A DNA stretch of 64,000 nt from the NCBI RefSeq assembly GCF_007164525.1, contig NZ_AP019791.1, positions 1,041,501 to 1,105,500 of the forward strand, read 5' to 3'. Below the pieces are notes generated by a model that worked only from the letters and a program-made list of their open reading frames with translations, did no database searches and was not told the origin of the DNA. Below, in pieces: positions 31,168 through 39,607 of this stretch. A program made the position numbers and the translations under genes. Origin of the DNA: Rubrobacter xylanophilus. Lineage in GTDB: Bacteria; Actinomycetota; Rubrobacteria; Rubrobacterales; Rubrobacteraceae. Positions within the stretch are counted from its first letter, which is position 1. Each line of letters begins with the position of its first letter.

Positions 31168-32514
31168 ATGGCCGACGGCTACGACGTCGTGGTGATCGGG
31201 ATGGGCCCCGGTGGCGAGGTGGCGGCGAGCCGTTTGATCTCGGGCGGCAAGAGGATCGCCGTGGTGGAGCGCGAGCTCATCGGGGGCGAGTGCGGCTACT
31301 GGGCGTGCATACCCTCGAAGACGCTCCTGAGGCCGCCGGAGGTGAGAAACGAGGCGCGGCGGGCCTTCGGAACGGACACCCCCGCGCTGATGCTCGAAGA
31401 GGTCTTCGATTACCGGGACTACATGATCCGCCACCTCGACGACGCCGCGCAGGTCGAGGGCTACGAGAAGCAGGGCGCGCGGGTCTTCAAGGGCGAGGGC
31501 CGCATCGCCGGACCCGGACGGGTGGAGGTGAACGGCGAGACCATCGAAGCCGGGCACATCATCCTCGCGACCGGCTCCGAGCCCAACGTGCCTCCCATCA
31601 AGGGCCTGGACGAGGTCACCGTCTGGACCAACCGCGAGGTGACGACGAGCCGCGAGGTGCCGGGGCGCGCCCTCATCGTCGGCGGGGGGCCGAACGGCAT
31701 AGAGGCCGCCCAGTGGCTCACCCGCTTCGGCTCGGAGGTGACGATCGTCCAGTCGGCGGACCACCTGATAAACCGCGAGGATGCGCAGGTGGGCGAGCTC
31801 GCACGGAAGTACCTCGAGGAGGAGGGCGTGCGGGTGCTCACGGGCCGGAAGGCGGTCCGTGCCCGGAGAAACGGGGAGGCTGCGACCATCGAGCTCGACG
31901 ACGGGACGCAGGTGGAGGCGGACGTGGTCGTGGTCGCCGCCGGGCGCACCCCGCGCACGGAGGGGATAGGCCTGGAGAACGTCGGGATCGAGCTCCAGGA
32001 TGGAAGGCTCCCGATAGACGATCGCTGCCGGCTCGCCGAGGGGGTGTGGGCCCTGGGGGACGTGACGGGGGTGGCGCTCTTCACCCACGTCGCCAAGTAC
32101 CAGGGCCGCATCGTCGCGGACAACATCCTCGGCAGAGAGCGGCGGGCAGACTACCGGGGCATCCCTCGTGTGGTCTTCTCGGACCCGGAGATCGCCGCCT
32201 GCGGGCTCACAGAAGAGCAGGCCCGGGCGCAGGGCATCGACGCCGCCGTCGCCACTGTGGATCTCGCCAAAGTGCTCGCCCGGCCCTACACCTACGAGGA
32301 GGACCCGCGCGGCACGCTCTCGCTCGTCGCGGACAGGGAGCACGGGGTGCTCGTCGGGGCGTGGGCAGTCGCGCCGCTGGCGGGTGAGTGGATCCACGAG
32401 GCCGCCCTCGCGATCCGGGCGGAGATCCCCATCGAGAAGCTCCTCGATTCGGTGGCCCAGTTCCCCACCTACTCCGAGGCGTACCTCCAGGCCCTGGAGA
32501 AGCTGGAGCTCTAG
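31168..32514 (+). CDS. FAD/NAD-dependent disulfide-oxidoreductase family protein (Lpd/MerA-like)
   Basis: A 448-residue flavoprotein of the dihydrolipoamide dehydrogenase / mercuric reductase fold. The FAD fold is VVVIGMGPGGEVAA, the NAD fold LIVGGGPNGIEAAQW and the second FAD site WALGDVTGVALFTHVAKYQG. The redox motif reads GGECGYWACIPSKTLLRP instead of the usual [13 protein letters not shown]. Both cysteines are kept but the intervening residues differ, placing it in an uncharacterised branch. GGAAGGAGGC precedes the ATG. It is separated from merA by about 840 bp and two small genes, so a shared role in metal or thiol stress is only a possibility. Confidence 0.8.
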   Translation: MADGYDVVVIGMGPGGEVAASRLISGGKRIAVVERELIGGECGYWACIPSKTLLRPPEVRNEARRAFGTDTPALMLEEVFDYRDYMIRHLDDAAQVEGYEKQGARVFKGEGRIAGPGRVEVNGETIEAGHIILATGSEPNVPPIKGLDEVTVWTNREVTTSREVPGRALIVGGGPNGIEAAQWLTRFGSEVTIVQSADHLINREDAQVGELARKYLEEEGVRVLTGRKAVRARRNGEAATIELDDGTQVEADVVVVAAGRTPRTEGIGLENVGIELQDGRLPIDDRCRLAEGVWALGDVTGVALFTHVAKYQGRIVADNILGRERRADYRGIPRVVFSDPEIAACGLTEEQARAQGIDAAVATVDLAKVLARPYTYEEDPRGTLSLVADREHGVLVGAWAVAPLAGEWIHEAALAIRAEIPIEKLLDSVAQFPTYSEAYLQALEKLEL

Positions 32515-32549
32515 GCGACGAGAGCAGAGAGAACGCAGAGGAGGCACAA

Positions 32550-33068
32550 ATGAACATCCGCAGAACGGCGGCGGACGTCGGCATAGGGATGATCGGCGGC
32601 TATGTGGGCACGAAGATCATGGAGCGCGTGTCCATGAGGCTCTACGAGCTGGAGTCCGAGGAGGACCGCAGGCAGGAAGAGGAGGTCCGCCCCGGACCTC
32701 CCTTCGAGATCGCGGCCAGGAAGACGACCGAAGCTCTGGGACTGGAGCTCTCGGAGCCGCAGATCCAGGCGCTCGCCACCTACGGCTTCCACTACGGCCT
32801 GGGAATGGCCTGGGGACCGGCCTACACCTTATTGAGGAGGTGGACGGACCTCGGCCCCGTCTCCGCCGGACTCCTCGTGGGCGCCGCGATGTCCCTCATC
32901 GTGGACGAGGGGATGACGCCCTACTTCGGCTTCAGCGCCCCCAACCGCTCCTACCCCCTCTCGACACACCTCAGGGGCTTCGCCGCCCACCTGGCTTTCG
33001 GGCTCGGCGTCGCCGCCACCGCGGAGACGCTCTACCGGCTGGGCCGCAACGCAGCCGAAAGGGAATGA
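32550..33068 (+). CDS. DUF1440/YagU-like membrane protein
   Basis: A 172-residue protein. The N-terminal VGIGMIGGYVGTKIMERVSM resembles the start of DUF1440-type proteins, followed by a charged EEDRRQEEEVRPG and three further hydrophobic helices (YGFHYGLGMAWGPAYTLLR; SAGLLVGAAMSLIVDEG; LAFGLGVAATAETLYRLG). GCAGAGGAGGC precedes the ATG. Starts 35 bp after the flavoprotein stop, so probably one transcript. Function unknown. Confidence 0.6.
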   Translation: MNIRRTAADVGIGMIGGYVGTKIMERVSMRLYELESEEDRRQEEEVRPGPPFEIAARKTTEALGLELSEPQIQALATYGFHYGLGMAWGPAYTLLRRWTDLGPVSAGLLVGAAMSLIVDEGMTPYFGFSAPNRSYPLSTHLRGFAAHLAFGLGVAATAETLYRLGRNAAERE

Positions 33069-33123
33069 CCCGGAGAAGACATGCCCGTCGGACACCACCG
33101 GAACTGATGAAAAGGGGGTCGAG

Positions 33124-33276
33124 ATGATGCCCGGACGCAGAGGCAGCAAGATGCAGAAGATCATGCCGCTCGTGGGGATGACCTTCATGGCAACCCAAAC
33201 CGTGACCTCGATCCTGGAGGTCGTGTACCTGATCCGTATATACAGAAAACTGAACTCCCGAAACGCCGGACAGTGA
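33124..33276 (+). CDS. 50-residue putative membrane miniprotein
   Basis: ATG at 33124 preceded by AAAAGGGGGTCGAG, stop at 33276. The protein begins MMPGRRGSKMQKIMPLVGMT, has one hydrophobic helix (VGMTFMATQTVTSILEVVYL) and a basic tail ending RKLNSRNAGQ. It sits between the DUF1440-like gene and the mer promoter. Unrecognised: a real gene by ribosome site and helix, but it could be spurious. Confidence 0.45.
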   Translation: MMPGRRGSKMQKIMPLVGMTFMATQTVTSILEVVYLIRIYRKLNSRNAGQ

Positions 33277-33298
33277 AAAGATCGAAGCTCCCCTTCCA

Positions 33299-33329
33299 TT
33301 GACAAATTTGCCTATCCAAATATTATTTG
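33299..33329 (+). promoter_or_regulatory. mer operon promoter with ArsR-type operator
   Basis: TTGACA (33299-33304), 16-bp spacer, TATTAT (33321-33326), about 30 bp before the merA GTG. The A/T-rich inverted repeat CAAATA-T-TATTTG (33317-33329) covers the -10, and TTTGCCTA occurs twice around it. Consistent with repression by the ArsR/SmtB protein encoded third in the operon. Confidence 0.7.
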
Positions 33330-33357
33330 CCTAAACGAATTTAACGGAGGTAGCTTT

Positions 33358-35004
33358 GTGAGCCTGAAGCGGATGAAGATCGGTGGCATGACGTGCTCCC
33401 ACTGCGAGGTTGCGGTGAGTCGGGCGCTGGAGGGCGCCGGGGCGCGCGGGGTTTCGGCGGACTTCCGCCGGGGCGAGGCGGTCTTCGAGGCCCCGGAGGG
33501 GGTGGACGAGGAAGGGCTGCGGAGAGCCGTCCGGGAGGCCGGCTACGAGCCCCGTTCGCTGGAGGACGTCCGGGAGCGCCAGGCCCGGGTAGAGACCGGG
33601 GGTGGCGGTTATGACTACGATCTGGCCGTGATCGGCTCGGGCAGCGCGGCGTTCGCGGCGGCGATCCGGGCCTCGGACGAGGGGGCGCGCGTCGCGATGG
33701 TCGAGCGCGGGACGGTCGGAGGGACGTGCGTGAACGTCGGGTGCATCCCCTCCAAGAACCTGCTCGCGGCGGCGGAGGCCTACCATCGGGCGGGGAGCAA
33801 CCCGTTCCGGGGCGTCGAGACCACGGCCGGGGCGGTGGACTTCGGGGCGCTCGTCGGGATGAAGTCCGGGGTGGTCTCGAAGCTGCGCAAGGAGAAGTAC
33901 GAGGATCTCGCCGCGGAGTACGGGTTCGAGATCATCCGCGGAGAGGCCCGCTTCATCTCGCCGGAGGCCATCGAGGTCGGGGGTAAAAAGATCACGGCGC
34001 AGAGTTACCTGATCTCGACGGGGGCCAGGCCGTGGGTGCCCCCGGTAGAAGGTCTCGAGGAGGCCGGCTACCTCACCTACGAGAGCGCGATGGAGCTCGA
34101 TGAGCTCCCCGAGTCGCTCGTCGTCATCGGCGGCAACTACATCGGGCTCGAGATGGGCCAGCTCTTCGCCGACCTCGGGAGCCGGGTCACCATCGTGGAG
34201 ATGCTCGACCGGCTCGCCCCCGGCGAGGAGCCGGAGGTCTCGCGCTGGATCGAGGAGGTCCTGCGGGAGCAGGGCGTCGAGGTCCTCACCTCCGCGCGGG
34301 TCGAGCGCGTCGAGGGCGGCGAAAACAACAGGCTGGTGATCGCCTCCTCGGGCGGCGAGGAGCGGAAGATCGCAGCCTCCGAGATCCTGGTCGCCACCGG
34401 CCGCCGCCCGGTGCTCGACGGGCTCGGGCTGGAGGAGGCCGGGATAGAGCGCGACGAACGCGGCGCCCTGGTGCTGGACGACGAGCTCCGGACGACCAAC
34501 CCCAGGGTCTTCGCGGCGGGGGACGTCACCGGAGCCCCGCAGTTCGTCTACGTCGCCGCCGCGCAGGGCACCCTCGCCGCCGAGAACGCCCTCCTCGGCG
34601 CCGGACGCGCGATGGACTACGCAGCACTGCCGCGGGTCACGTTCACCACGCCGAACATCGCCGCCGTCGGCCTCACCGACGCCCAGGCGCACGAGGAAGG
34701 GTACGCGTGCGAGTGCCGGGTGCTGGACCTGGAGAACGTCCCCCGGGCCATCGTCAACCTCGACACCCGCGGGATGGTCAAGCTCGTCGCCGAGAAGGAG
34801 AGCGGGAAGGTCTTAGGGGTGCACGCCGTCGGCGAGAACGCCGGGGAGATCATCCTCGCGGGGGTGTACGCGGTGAAGTTCGGCCTCACCGTGCAGGATC
34901 TCGCCGACACCTGGGCGCCGTACCTGACGATGTCCGAGGGAATAAAGCTCGCCGCCCAGTCCTTCGGGCGCGACGTCTCGAAGCTCTCGTGCTGCGCGGC
35001 ATAG
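33358..35004 (+). CDS. merA: Mercuric reductase with N-terminal heavy-metal-binding domain
   Basis: A 548-residue MerA. The N-terminal HMA domain has [11 protein letters not shown] (Cys13, Cys16), followed by a linker and the flavin disulfide reductase core beginning [16 protein letters not shown]. The redox pair is [14 protein letters not shown], the NAD fold [14 protein letters not shown], and the C-terminal mercury-accepting vicinal pair SKLSCCAA, which is diagnostic. Reduces Hg(II) to Hg(0) with NADPH in the cytoplasm. GTG start after ACGGAGG. First gene of the mer operon. Confidence 0.95.
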   Translation: MSLKRMKIGGMTCSHCEVAVSRALEGAGARGVSADFRRGEAVFEAPEGVDEEGLRRAVREAGYEPRSLEDVRERQARVETGGGGYDYDLAVIGSGSAAFAAAIRASDEGARVAMVERGTVGGTCVNVGCIPSKNLLAAAEAYHRAGSNPFRGVETTAGAVDFGALVGMKSGVVSKLRKEKYEDLAAEYGFEIIRGEARFISPEAIEVGGKKITAQSYLISTGARPWVPPVEGLEEAGYLTYESAMELDELPESLVVIGGNYIGLEMGQLFADLGSRVTIVEMLDRLAPGEEPEVSRWIEEVLREQGVEVLTSARVERVEGGENNRLVIASSGGEERKIAASEILVATGRRPVLDGLGLEEAGIERDERGALVLDDELRTTNPRVFAAGDVTGAPQFVYVAAAQGTLAAENALLGAGRAMDYAALPRVTFTTPNIAAVGLTDAQAHEEGYACECRVLDLENVPRAIVNLDTRGMVKLVAEKESGKVLGVHAVGENAGEIILAGVYAVKFGLTVQDLADTWAPYLTMSEGIKLAAQSFGRDVSKLSCCAA

Positions 35005-35018
35005 GAAGAAGGAGAACG

Positions 35019-35576
35019 ATGGGCTACGAAGATACAAGGCTGCCGGAGGAGATGCGGGAGCGGCTGCGGGAGGTCTTTGGGCTCTCCGGGGACATCGGGC
35101 TCGAGACGCTCGGCGACTTGAGCGACGCCTTCGCCCGCAAGTTCGCGGGCCCGCGGGCGGAGGACCTCCTCTCGCAGGAGAAGACCCGCCACGAGGCGCA
35201 CCTGCCCGGCGAGACCCTCCACACCCACTGCTTCGTGGACGCGCTGATGCTCCCGTTCGCGCTGCGCGGCGAGCCGGTCGAGGTCCGCTCGCAGAGCCCG
35301 GCGGGCGGCGAGGTCACCGCACTCGTCACCGAGGACGGGGTGGAGGCGACCCCAGAGGGTGCGGTCGTCTCCTTCGGCGTGGCGAGGGAAGGAGCCGGAC
35401 CGGTGCAGGCTACCCTGTGCCCGTACCTCAACGCCTTCCGCTCGCTCGAGGATTATGAACGGTGGGCGAAGGAGAAGGAGTCCGAGGCGATCACGCTCGC
35501 CCTGCCGCTGGAGGACGCCTTCGCCCTCGCCCGCGACTGGGTCGGAGCGGCGGGGACGCCGGGCTGCTGCTGTTGA
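35019..35576 (+). CDS. merB: Alkylmercury lyase (organomercurial lyase)
   Basis: A 185-residue MerB-family protein. The catalytic triad is visible: Cys71 and Asp74 in [13 protein letters not shown] and Cys134 in [10 protein letters not shown]. The Cys-Cys spacing of 63 equals that of the well-known enzyme (Cys96/Cys159, Asp99). It ends in GTPGCCC, a further possible metal site. Cleaves the C-Hg bond of organomercurials so that MerA can reduce the ion. ATG after GAAGAAGGAG, 14 bp after merA. Confidence 0.88.
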   Translation: MGYEDTRLPEEMRERLREVFGLSGDIGLETLGDLSDAFARKFAGPRAEDLLSQEKTRHEAHLPGETLHTHCFVDALMLPFALRGEPVEVRSQSPAGGEVTALVTEDGVEATPEGAVVSFGVAREGAGPVQATLCPYLNAFRSLEDYERWAKEKESEAITLALPLEDAFALARDWVGAAGTPGCCC

Positions 35577-35594
35577 GCGGAGGAGGTTTTTAGG

Positions 35595-35999
35595 ATGCGG
35601 AAGAGCGCGCAGGGAGAGAGGGTGCCGCTCGCGGGGGCGAGGATCGGAAAGGAGAGCCCGGACATGAAGGTCGCGGCCAAGCTCTTCGACGGCTTCGCCG
35701 ACCCGACGAGGATGTCCATCCTCGCGTACCTGGCACGCCGCGGCGAGGCGAGCGTCTCGGAGATCGTCGAGGCCGTCGGCGCGACCCAGCCGCGGGTCTC
35801 GGTACATCTGCAGTGCCTTTCGTGGTGCGGCTACGTGCGGGGGCGGCGCGAGGGGAGGCGAGCCTACTACGCGATAGCCGACGAGCGGGTGCTGGAGATC
35901 CTCAGGCTCGGCGACGAGCTTCTCGCGGACAACCGGGAGCACGTCGAGGCGTGCGAGATCACTGGCGAGTGCACGTGGACCGGGGAGCGGTGCCGATGA
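35595..35999 (+). CDS. ArsR/SmtB-family metal-responsive repressor
   Basis: A 134-residue winged-helix protein. The DNA-binding helices are in ASVSEIVEAVGATQPRVSVHLQCLSWCGYVRGRREGRRAYYA, with cysteines inside and just after the recognition helix and a Cys-rich tail EACEITGECTWTGERCR. This pattern suits a Hg(II) or soft-metal sensor of ArsR type rather than MerR. Third gene of the mer operon and probable repressor of the promoter at 33299. Its stop overlaps the next start (ATGA). Confidence 0.85.
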   Translation: MRKSAQGERVPLAGARIGKESPDMKVAAKLFDGFADPTRMSILAYLARRGEASVSEIVEAVGATQPRVSVHLQCLSWCGYVRGRREGRRAYYAIADERVLEILRLGDELLADNREHVEACEITGECTWTGERCR

Positions 36000-36319
36000 G
36001 GCGGAAGATCGTGGGCTACGCGCTGGCGGCGAGCGCGGTCGTCGCCTGCCCGTGCCACCTGGCCATCATCCTCCCGATCCTGATCGGGCTGCTCGGCGGC
36101 ACCGCGCTGGGAGCGGCGCTCGCGGCCCATACGGGACTCGTCGTCGCCGGGGCGAGCGCGTACTTCGTCGCCGCGCTCGCGGTGGGTCTCTACCTCGCGG
36201 GACGCAAGAAGAAGGAGCAGGGGCCGGAAGCGTGCCGCCGTCCGGTCCAACAACCGGCACCACCGATAAACGGCCGGGAGGATCCCGCCCTCGCCGCGAC
36301 AGTGGGAGAAAAGAGGTGA
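35996..36319 (+). CDS. merE: MerE-like mercury transporter with C-terminal extension
   Basis: A 107-residue membrane protein. GYALAASAVVACPCHLAIIL aligns with the GYLWGALAVLTCPCHLPIL stretch of MerE, including the paired cysteines used for mercury transfer. A second helix (LVVAGASAYFVAALAVGLYL) follows, then a hydrophilic tail of about 40 residues absent from classical ~78-residue MerE. ATG overlaps the arsR stop. Imports mercury to the cytoplasmic reductase. Confidence 0.75.
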   Translation: MRRKIVGYALAASAVVACPCHLAIILPILIGLLGGTALGAALAAHTGLVVAGASAYFVAALAVGLYLAGRKKKEQGPEACRRPVQQPAPPINGREDPALAATVGEKR

Positions 36320-36873
36320 AGAAAAGGCGCGGCGTTCTACTTGCAGTCGGATTGGCACTCCTCGCGCTCGCGGGCTGCGGCGCGCAGGTGAGCAGTAACG
36401 GCAGCCCGGGGTCCCCCGCGCCGCAAAGCGCATCTTCGGCCGGGTCCACCGCCACCGGCAGGGAGGCCCCGAACCTCAGCATAAAAACCCTCGATGGCGA
36501 GGAGTTCAACCTCAAGGACAAGCGCGGCGAGGTCGTCGCCCTCTACTTCATGGCCGGCTGGTGCGGCTCCTGCATCCCCGAGGCGCGGGCCTGGTCCGAG
36601 CTCTACCCGGAGTACAGGGACAAGGGGCTGGAGCTGCTCGTCGTCTCGGCCGACCCGAACGATACGCCGCAGACCATCGAGCGGTTCAGACGGGCCGGCG
36701 AAATACGGGAGCTCCCGTGGGCCATAGACGAGGCGGGAGGGTTCACCCGCGCGCTCGGCGTACGCGCCCTGGATTCGACCATCATCTTCGGCAGGGACGG
36801 AGAGGTGGTCTACCGCGATGCCGTCCCGACCGATGAGCGGACCCTGAGAAGAGAGATCGAGGAGGCCCTGTGA
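36316..36873 (+). CDS. TlpA/ResA-like thioredoxin-fold lipoprotein
   Basis: A 185-residue exported protein. The N-terminus KKRRGVLLAVGLALLALAGC ends in a lipobox (LALAGC, Cys21), followed by a Ser/Gly-rich linker and a redoxin domain with active site AGWCGSC (Cys83, Cys86). It would be a membrane-anchored thiol-disulfide reductase on the outer face. The GTG start overlaps the merE stop (GTGA), and its own stop overlaps ccdA, so it is translationally coupled to mercury genes. Electron partner: the CcdA-like protein downstream. Confidence 0.85.
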   Translation: MKKRRGVLLAVGLALLALAGCGAQVSSNGSPGSPAPQSASSAGSTATGREAPNLSIKTLDGEEFNLKDKRGEVVALYFMAGWCGSCIPEARAWSELYPEYRDKGLELLVVSADPNDTPQTIERFRRAGEIRELPWAIDEAGGFTRALGVRALDSTIIFGRDGEVVYRDAVPTDERTLRREIEEAL

Positions 36874-37631
36874 GCGAGCTTCAGTCCCTGCTGGCCGGCT
36901 GGCTCTCGAGCCTGGCCGGGGTGCTGCCCTTCGGTGTGGCCTTCGGGGCCGGGATGGTAGCCGCCGTGAACCCCTGCGGCTTCGCCATGCTCCCGGCCTA
37001 CCTCTCACTCTACCTCGGCGCCGAGGAGGAAGGCTTCGTGAAGCGCCCGGCGGCCGCGCGTCTGCTGCGGGCGCTGCTCGTCGGCGCGACCGTCTCGCTC
37101 GGCTTCGTGCTCCTCTTCTCCCTCGTGGGCGTCGCCGTCTCCTCCGGCGGGGTTGCGCTGCTCGCGGCGATGCCGGGGGTGGGGGTCCTCATCGGGGCAG
37201 CGCTCGTCGTGCTCGGGCTCTGGATGCTCGCCGGGCGCACCCTCCACGCCGGGGCCTTCGAGCGGTTCGCGGCGAAGTTGGGCGACCCAACCGACCTAAG
37301 CCTCAGGGGCTTCTTCCTCTTCGGCCTCGCCTACGGGATCGGCTCCCTCAGCTGCACCCTGCCGGTCTTCCTGATGGTCGTCGGGACCGGCATCGCCTCG
37401 GGCGGCATGCTCTCGGGCGCCGGGCAGTTTCTAGCCTTCGGGCTCGGGATGGCCTCCGTGCTCGTGGCGCTCACGCTGGCGCTCGCGCTCTTCAAGCAGG
37501 GCCTCGTGAAGCGGCTGCGTGGGGCGATGCCCTATGTGCGGTTCGTCTCGGCGGCCCTGCTCGTGTTGGCCGGCGCCTACGTGATCCATTACTGGCTCGC
37601 CTCGCAGACCGGGGGTGCGCTTCCGGGGTAG
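36870..37631 (+). CDS. CcdA-like thiol-disulfide transmembrane transporter
   Basis: A 253-residue membrane protein with about six helices. The paired redox cysteines are in AAVNPCGFAMLPAYLSL (Cys36) and IGSLSCTLPVFLMVVG (about Cys156), the CcdA/DsbD-beta signature. It moves reducing equivalents from cytoplasmic thioredoxin across the membrane, here presumably to the TlpA-like lipoprotein with which its start overlaps. Last gene of the mer operon. Confidence 0.88.
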   Translation: MSELQSLLAGWLSSLAGVLPFGVAFGAGMVAAVNPCGFAMLPAYLSLYLGAEEEGFVKRPAAARLLRALLVGATVSLGFVLLFSLVGVAVSSGGVALLAAMPGVGVLIGAALVVLGLWMLAGRTLHAGAFERFAAKLGDPTDLSLRGFFLFGLAYGIGSLSCTLPVFLMVVGTGIASGGMLSGAGQFLAFGLGMASVLVALTLALALFKQGLVKRLRGAMPYVRFVSAALLVLAGAYVIHYWLASQTGGALPG

Positions 37632-37673
37632 ACTTACGCCCGGGCTGCGAAGACGGATGAGAGAGGAGGCCAA

Positions 37674-38138
37674 ATGGCGCAGACGCCGCAGGAGGGGGAG
37701 CGCTTCCCCGAGCTCTCGTTTCTGACCGAGGACGACGAGAAAGTCTCCACCGGGGACCTGCTCGGGCAGACCACCGTCCTCTACTTCTACCCCAAGGACC
37801 AGACCCCGGGCTGCACCAGGGAGGCCTGCGCCTTCAGGGACCGGATGGAGGACTACGAACGGGCCGGGATAAAGGTCTACGGCGTCTCGCTGGATCCCCC
37901 CGAGTCCCACCGGCGCTTCCGGGAGCGCAACGGGCTCAACTTCCCCCTGCTCACCGACGAGGAGGGAAGGGCGGCGCGCAAGCTCGGCATCCTCTCCGAG
38001 AAGGGCTACGCCCGGCGGGTCACCTTCCTCCTGGACGCCGGGGGGACCGTCCTCCGGGTCTACCCCGAGGTCTCTCCCGAGACCCACGCCGACGAGGTGC
38101 TCGCCGCGGCTAGTAGCGGCGGCCCCTCTGCCGGTTGA
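37674..38138 (+). CDS. bcp: Peroxiredoxin, BCP/PrxQ type
   Basis: A 154-residue thiol peroxidase. The peroxidatic Cys47 and resolving Cys52 lie in DQTPGCTREACAFRD (atypical 2-Cys arrangement), with YFYPKDQTPG preceding. GAGAGGAGGC precedes the ATG. It is 42 bp after ccdA, so it may be read through from the mer operon. The last 29 bp overlap the convergent ACT-domain gene. Confidence 0.92.
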   Translation: MAQTPQEGERFPELSFLTEDDEKVSTGDLLGQTTVLYFYPKDQTPGCTREACAFRDRMEDYERAGIKVYGVSLDPPESHRRFRERNGLNFPLLTDEEGRAARKLGILSEKGYARRVTFLLDAGGTVLRVYPEVSPETHADEVLAAASSGGPSAG

Positions 38139-38787
38139 TATCGAAGCGGGCCGAGGAGGAGACCGCCATCACCGCCATCACGCCGCACTGCACCGGGTCG
38201 GTGACGACCAGGTCGGCGGCCTCCGGTACGCTCCCGGCCATGTTCAGCGAGAGCACGATGATGCCGCGCTCCCTTATCTCGTAGACCGCCTCGGCGACGT
38301 CCCCGCCCATGAGGGCCCCGGCCAGCACCAGCGCCACCGCCCGAGGCAGCCTGGCCACCGCCCTGACGGCGGCGGCCAGGTTCTCCTCCCCGACCAGGGG
38401 GATAGTGTCCACCGAGATCCTCTCGCCCCGGATGTTGTGCCGGTCGGCCTCGGCCACCGCCCCGACCACCACCTGCCCCACCTGGGCCCCGCCGCCGATC
38501 ACGATGATCCGCTTGCCGTAGACCTTGGCGAAGGAGGGGGCGCGCTCCACCTCCCGCACGATGGGCAGGGCCCGCAAGTCCTCGACGAGCACCTCCGGGG
38601 AGGAGAGCTCCTCCAGCTCGAAGTAGATGGAGCACTCCCCCCCGCGCCGTTCGGAGATGTCTATGTAGGTGATGTTGGCCCGGTGCTCGAAGATGACGCC
38701 GGTCAGCTTGTGGAGGATGCCGGGCTCGTCCGGGGCCCGTACTACGAGCGCAAAGGGGATCTCAAGCTGCGACGACCCTTCGCTCAT
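38110..38787 (-). CDS. ACT-domain protein with Rossmann-like C-terminal domain
   Basis: A 225-residue protein. The N-terminal ACT domain is at residues 9-80 (FALVVRAPDEPGILHKLTGV), followed by a region containing RIIVIGGGAQVGQVVVGAV and VLAGALMGGDVAEAVYEI that resembles the DUF5612-type extension. The ATG at 38787 is used because the upstream 44 codons have no ACT similarity. Probably a small-molecule (amino acid) sensor. No enzymatic motif seen. Convergent overlap with bcp. Confidence 0.65.
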   Translation of the reverse strand: MSEGSSQLEIPFALVVRAPDEPGILHKLTGVIFEHRANITYIDISERRGGECSIYFELEELSSPEVLVEDLRALPIVREVERAPSFAKVYGKRIIVIGGGAQVGQVVVGAVAEADRHNIRGERISVDTIPLVGEENLAAAVRAVARLPRAVALVLAGALMGGDVAEAVYEIRERGIIVLSLNMAGSVPEAADLVVTDPVQCGVMAVMAVSSSARFDINRQRGRRY

Positions 38788-38921
38788 GGCCGGATATTCT
38801 AGCCGAACGCAGAGAAGCGCGCGTTCGTCCTCGGCCTCGAGTTTCTTCCGGAGAAGCGTTTCCCGCAAGGCACGAAGGGGCAAACAAGCGAGAGGGGCAC
38901 CCGACAGGGAGTTTTGCATCC

Positions 38922-39607
38922 GTACCCGAGCTTCAGGACGTGGAGATCCTCAGGCGGCATATGGAGGAGCGCCCGGCGAGGCGGAGGATCTCTTCCGTCG
39001 AGGCGGGAGACTATCGGGTGCTCGGCGATTCCCCCGCAGGAAAGCTGCGCGAGTCTCTGGTGGGCCGGCGGTTCGAATCCCGCCACCGCTACGGCAACAT
39101 CGGCATCGAAGGCGGAGGACGGTTGTCGATGCGCTTCGGAATGGGAGAGAAGAAACCCCAACACGTCCGGCTACTCCTCGGCCTCGAAGACCGAAGTCGC
39201 CTCGCCTTCACCGACCAGCGGCCGATGGCAAGAGCGCATCCCGTCGAGAACCCGGAGAGCTCAGTGCGGCAGAAGGGGCTCGGCCCGAATGCGCTTCGCG
39301 TGGACTACCCCTCCTTCCGGAGCGCGGTGAAGTCCGTGCCGATGAACCTCCACCCACGAGCCGGCGTAGCCGGCCTCGAAGAGGCGAACCTCGAGAGGCT
39401 CTTCGCGGCGACCCGAGACGCGCCGCAGAATGCGGTAGACCGGGGAGCAAACCCGAAGAGATCCCCGAGACCTTCCTGCTCACCCGCCGGCGCAAAGAAG
39501 CCCGCTGTCCGCGGAGAAACGGCAGGAACCACAAGATGAAGATGGCCGGACGTACCGCCTGCCACTTGCCCAAGTGCCAGCCCGAAGGACCGGAGGAGGA
39601 AAAATGA
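38922..39607 (+). pseudogene. Decayed Fpg/MutM-type DNA glycosylase
   Basis: Reading from 38922 gives VPELQDVEILRRHMEER, the N-terminal Pro-Glu of formamidopyrimidine-DNA glycosylase but without a start Met. Later pieces are RLSMRFGM, LLLGLEDRSRLAFTDQRP, QKGLGPNALRVDYPSFRSAV and ERLFAATRDAPQNAVDRGA. The GNxYADE block is missing. Near 39450 the frame shifts, and the zinc-finger end (FLLTRRRKEARC, CHLPKCQ) continues in another frame with one Cys lost. It ends overlapping the uracil-DNA glycosylase start (ATGA). The ancestral gene pair was fpg-udg. Confidence 0.75.

Noticed and set aside
33317-33329. MerR-type operator
   Set aside because: The spacer is 16 bp with the repeat over the -10, and the operon encodes an ArsR-type protein, not MerR.
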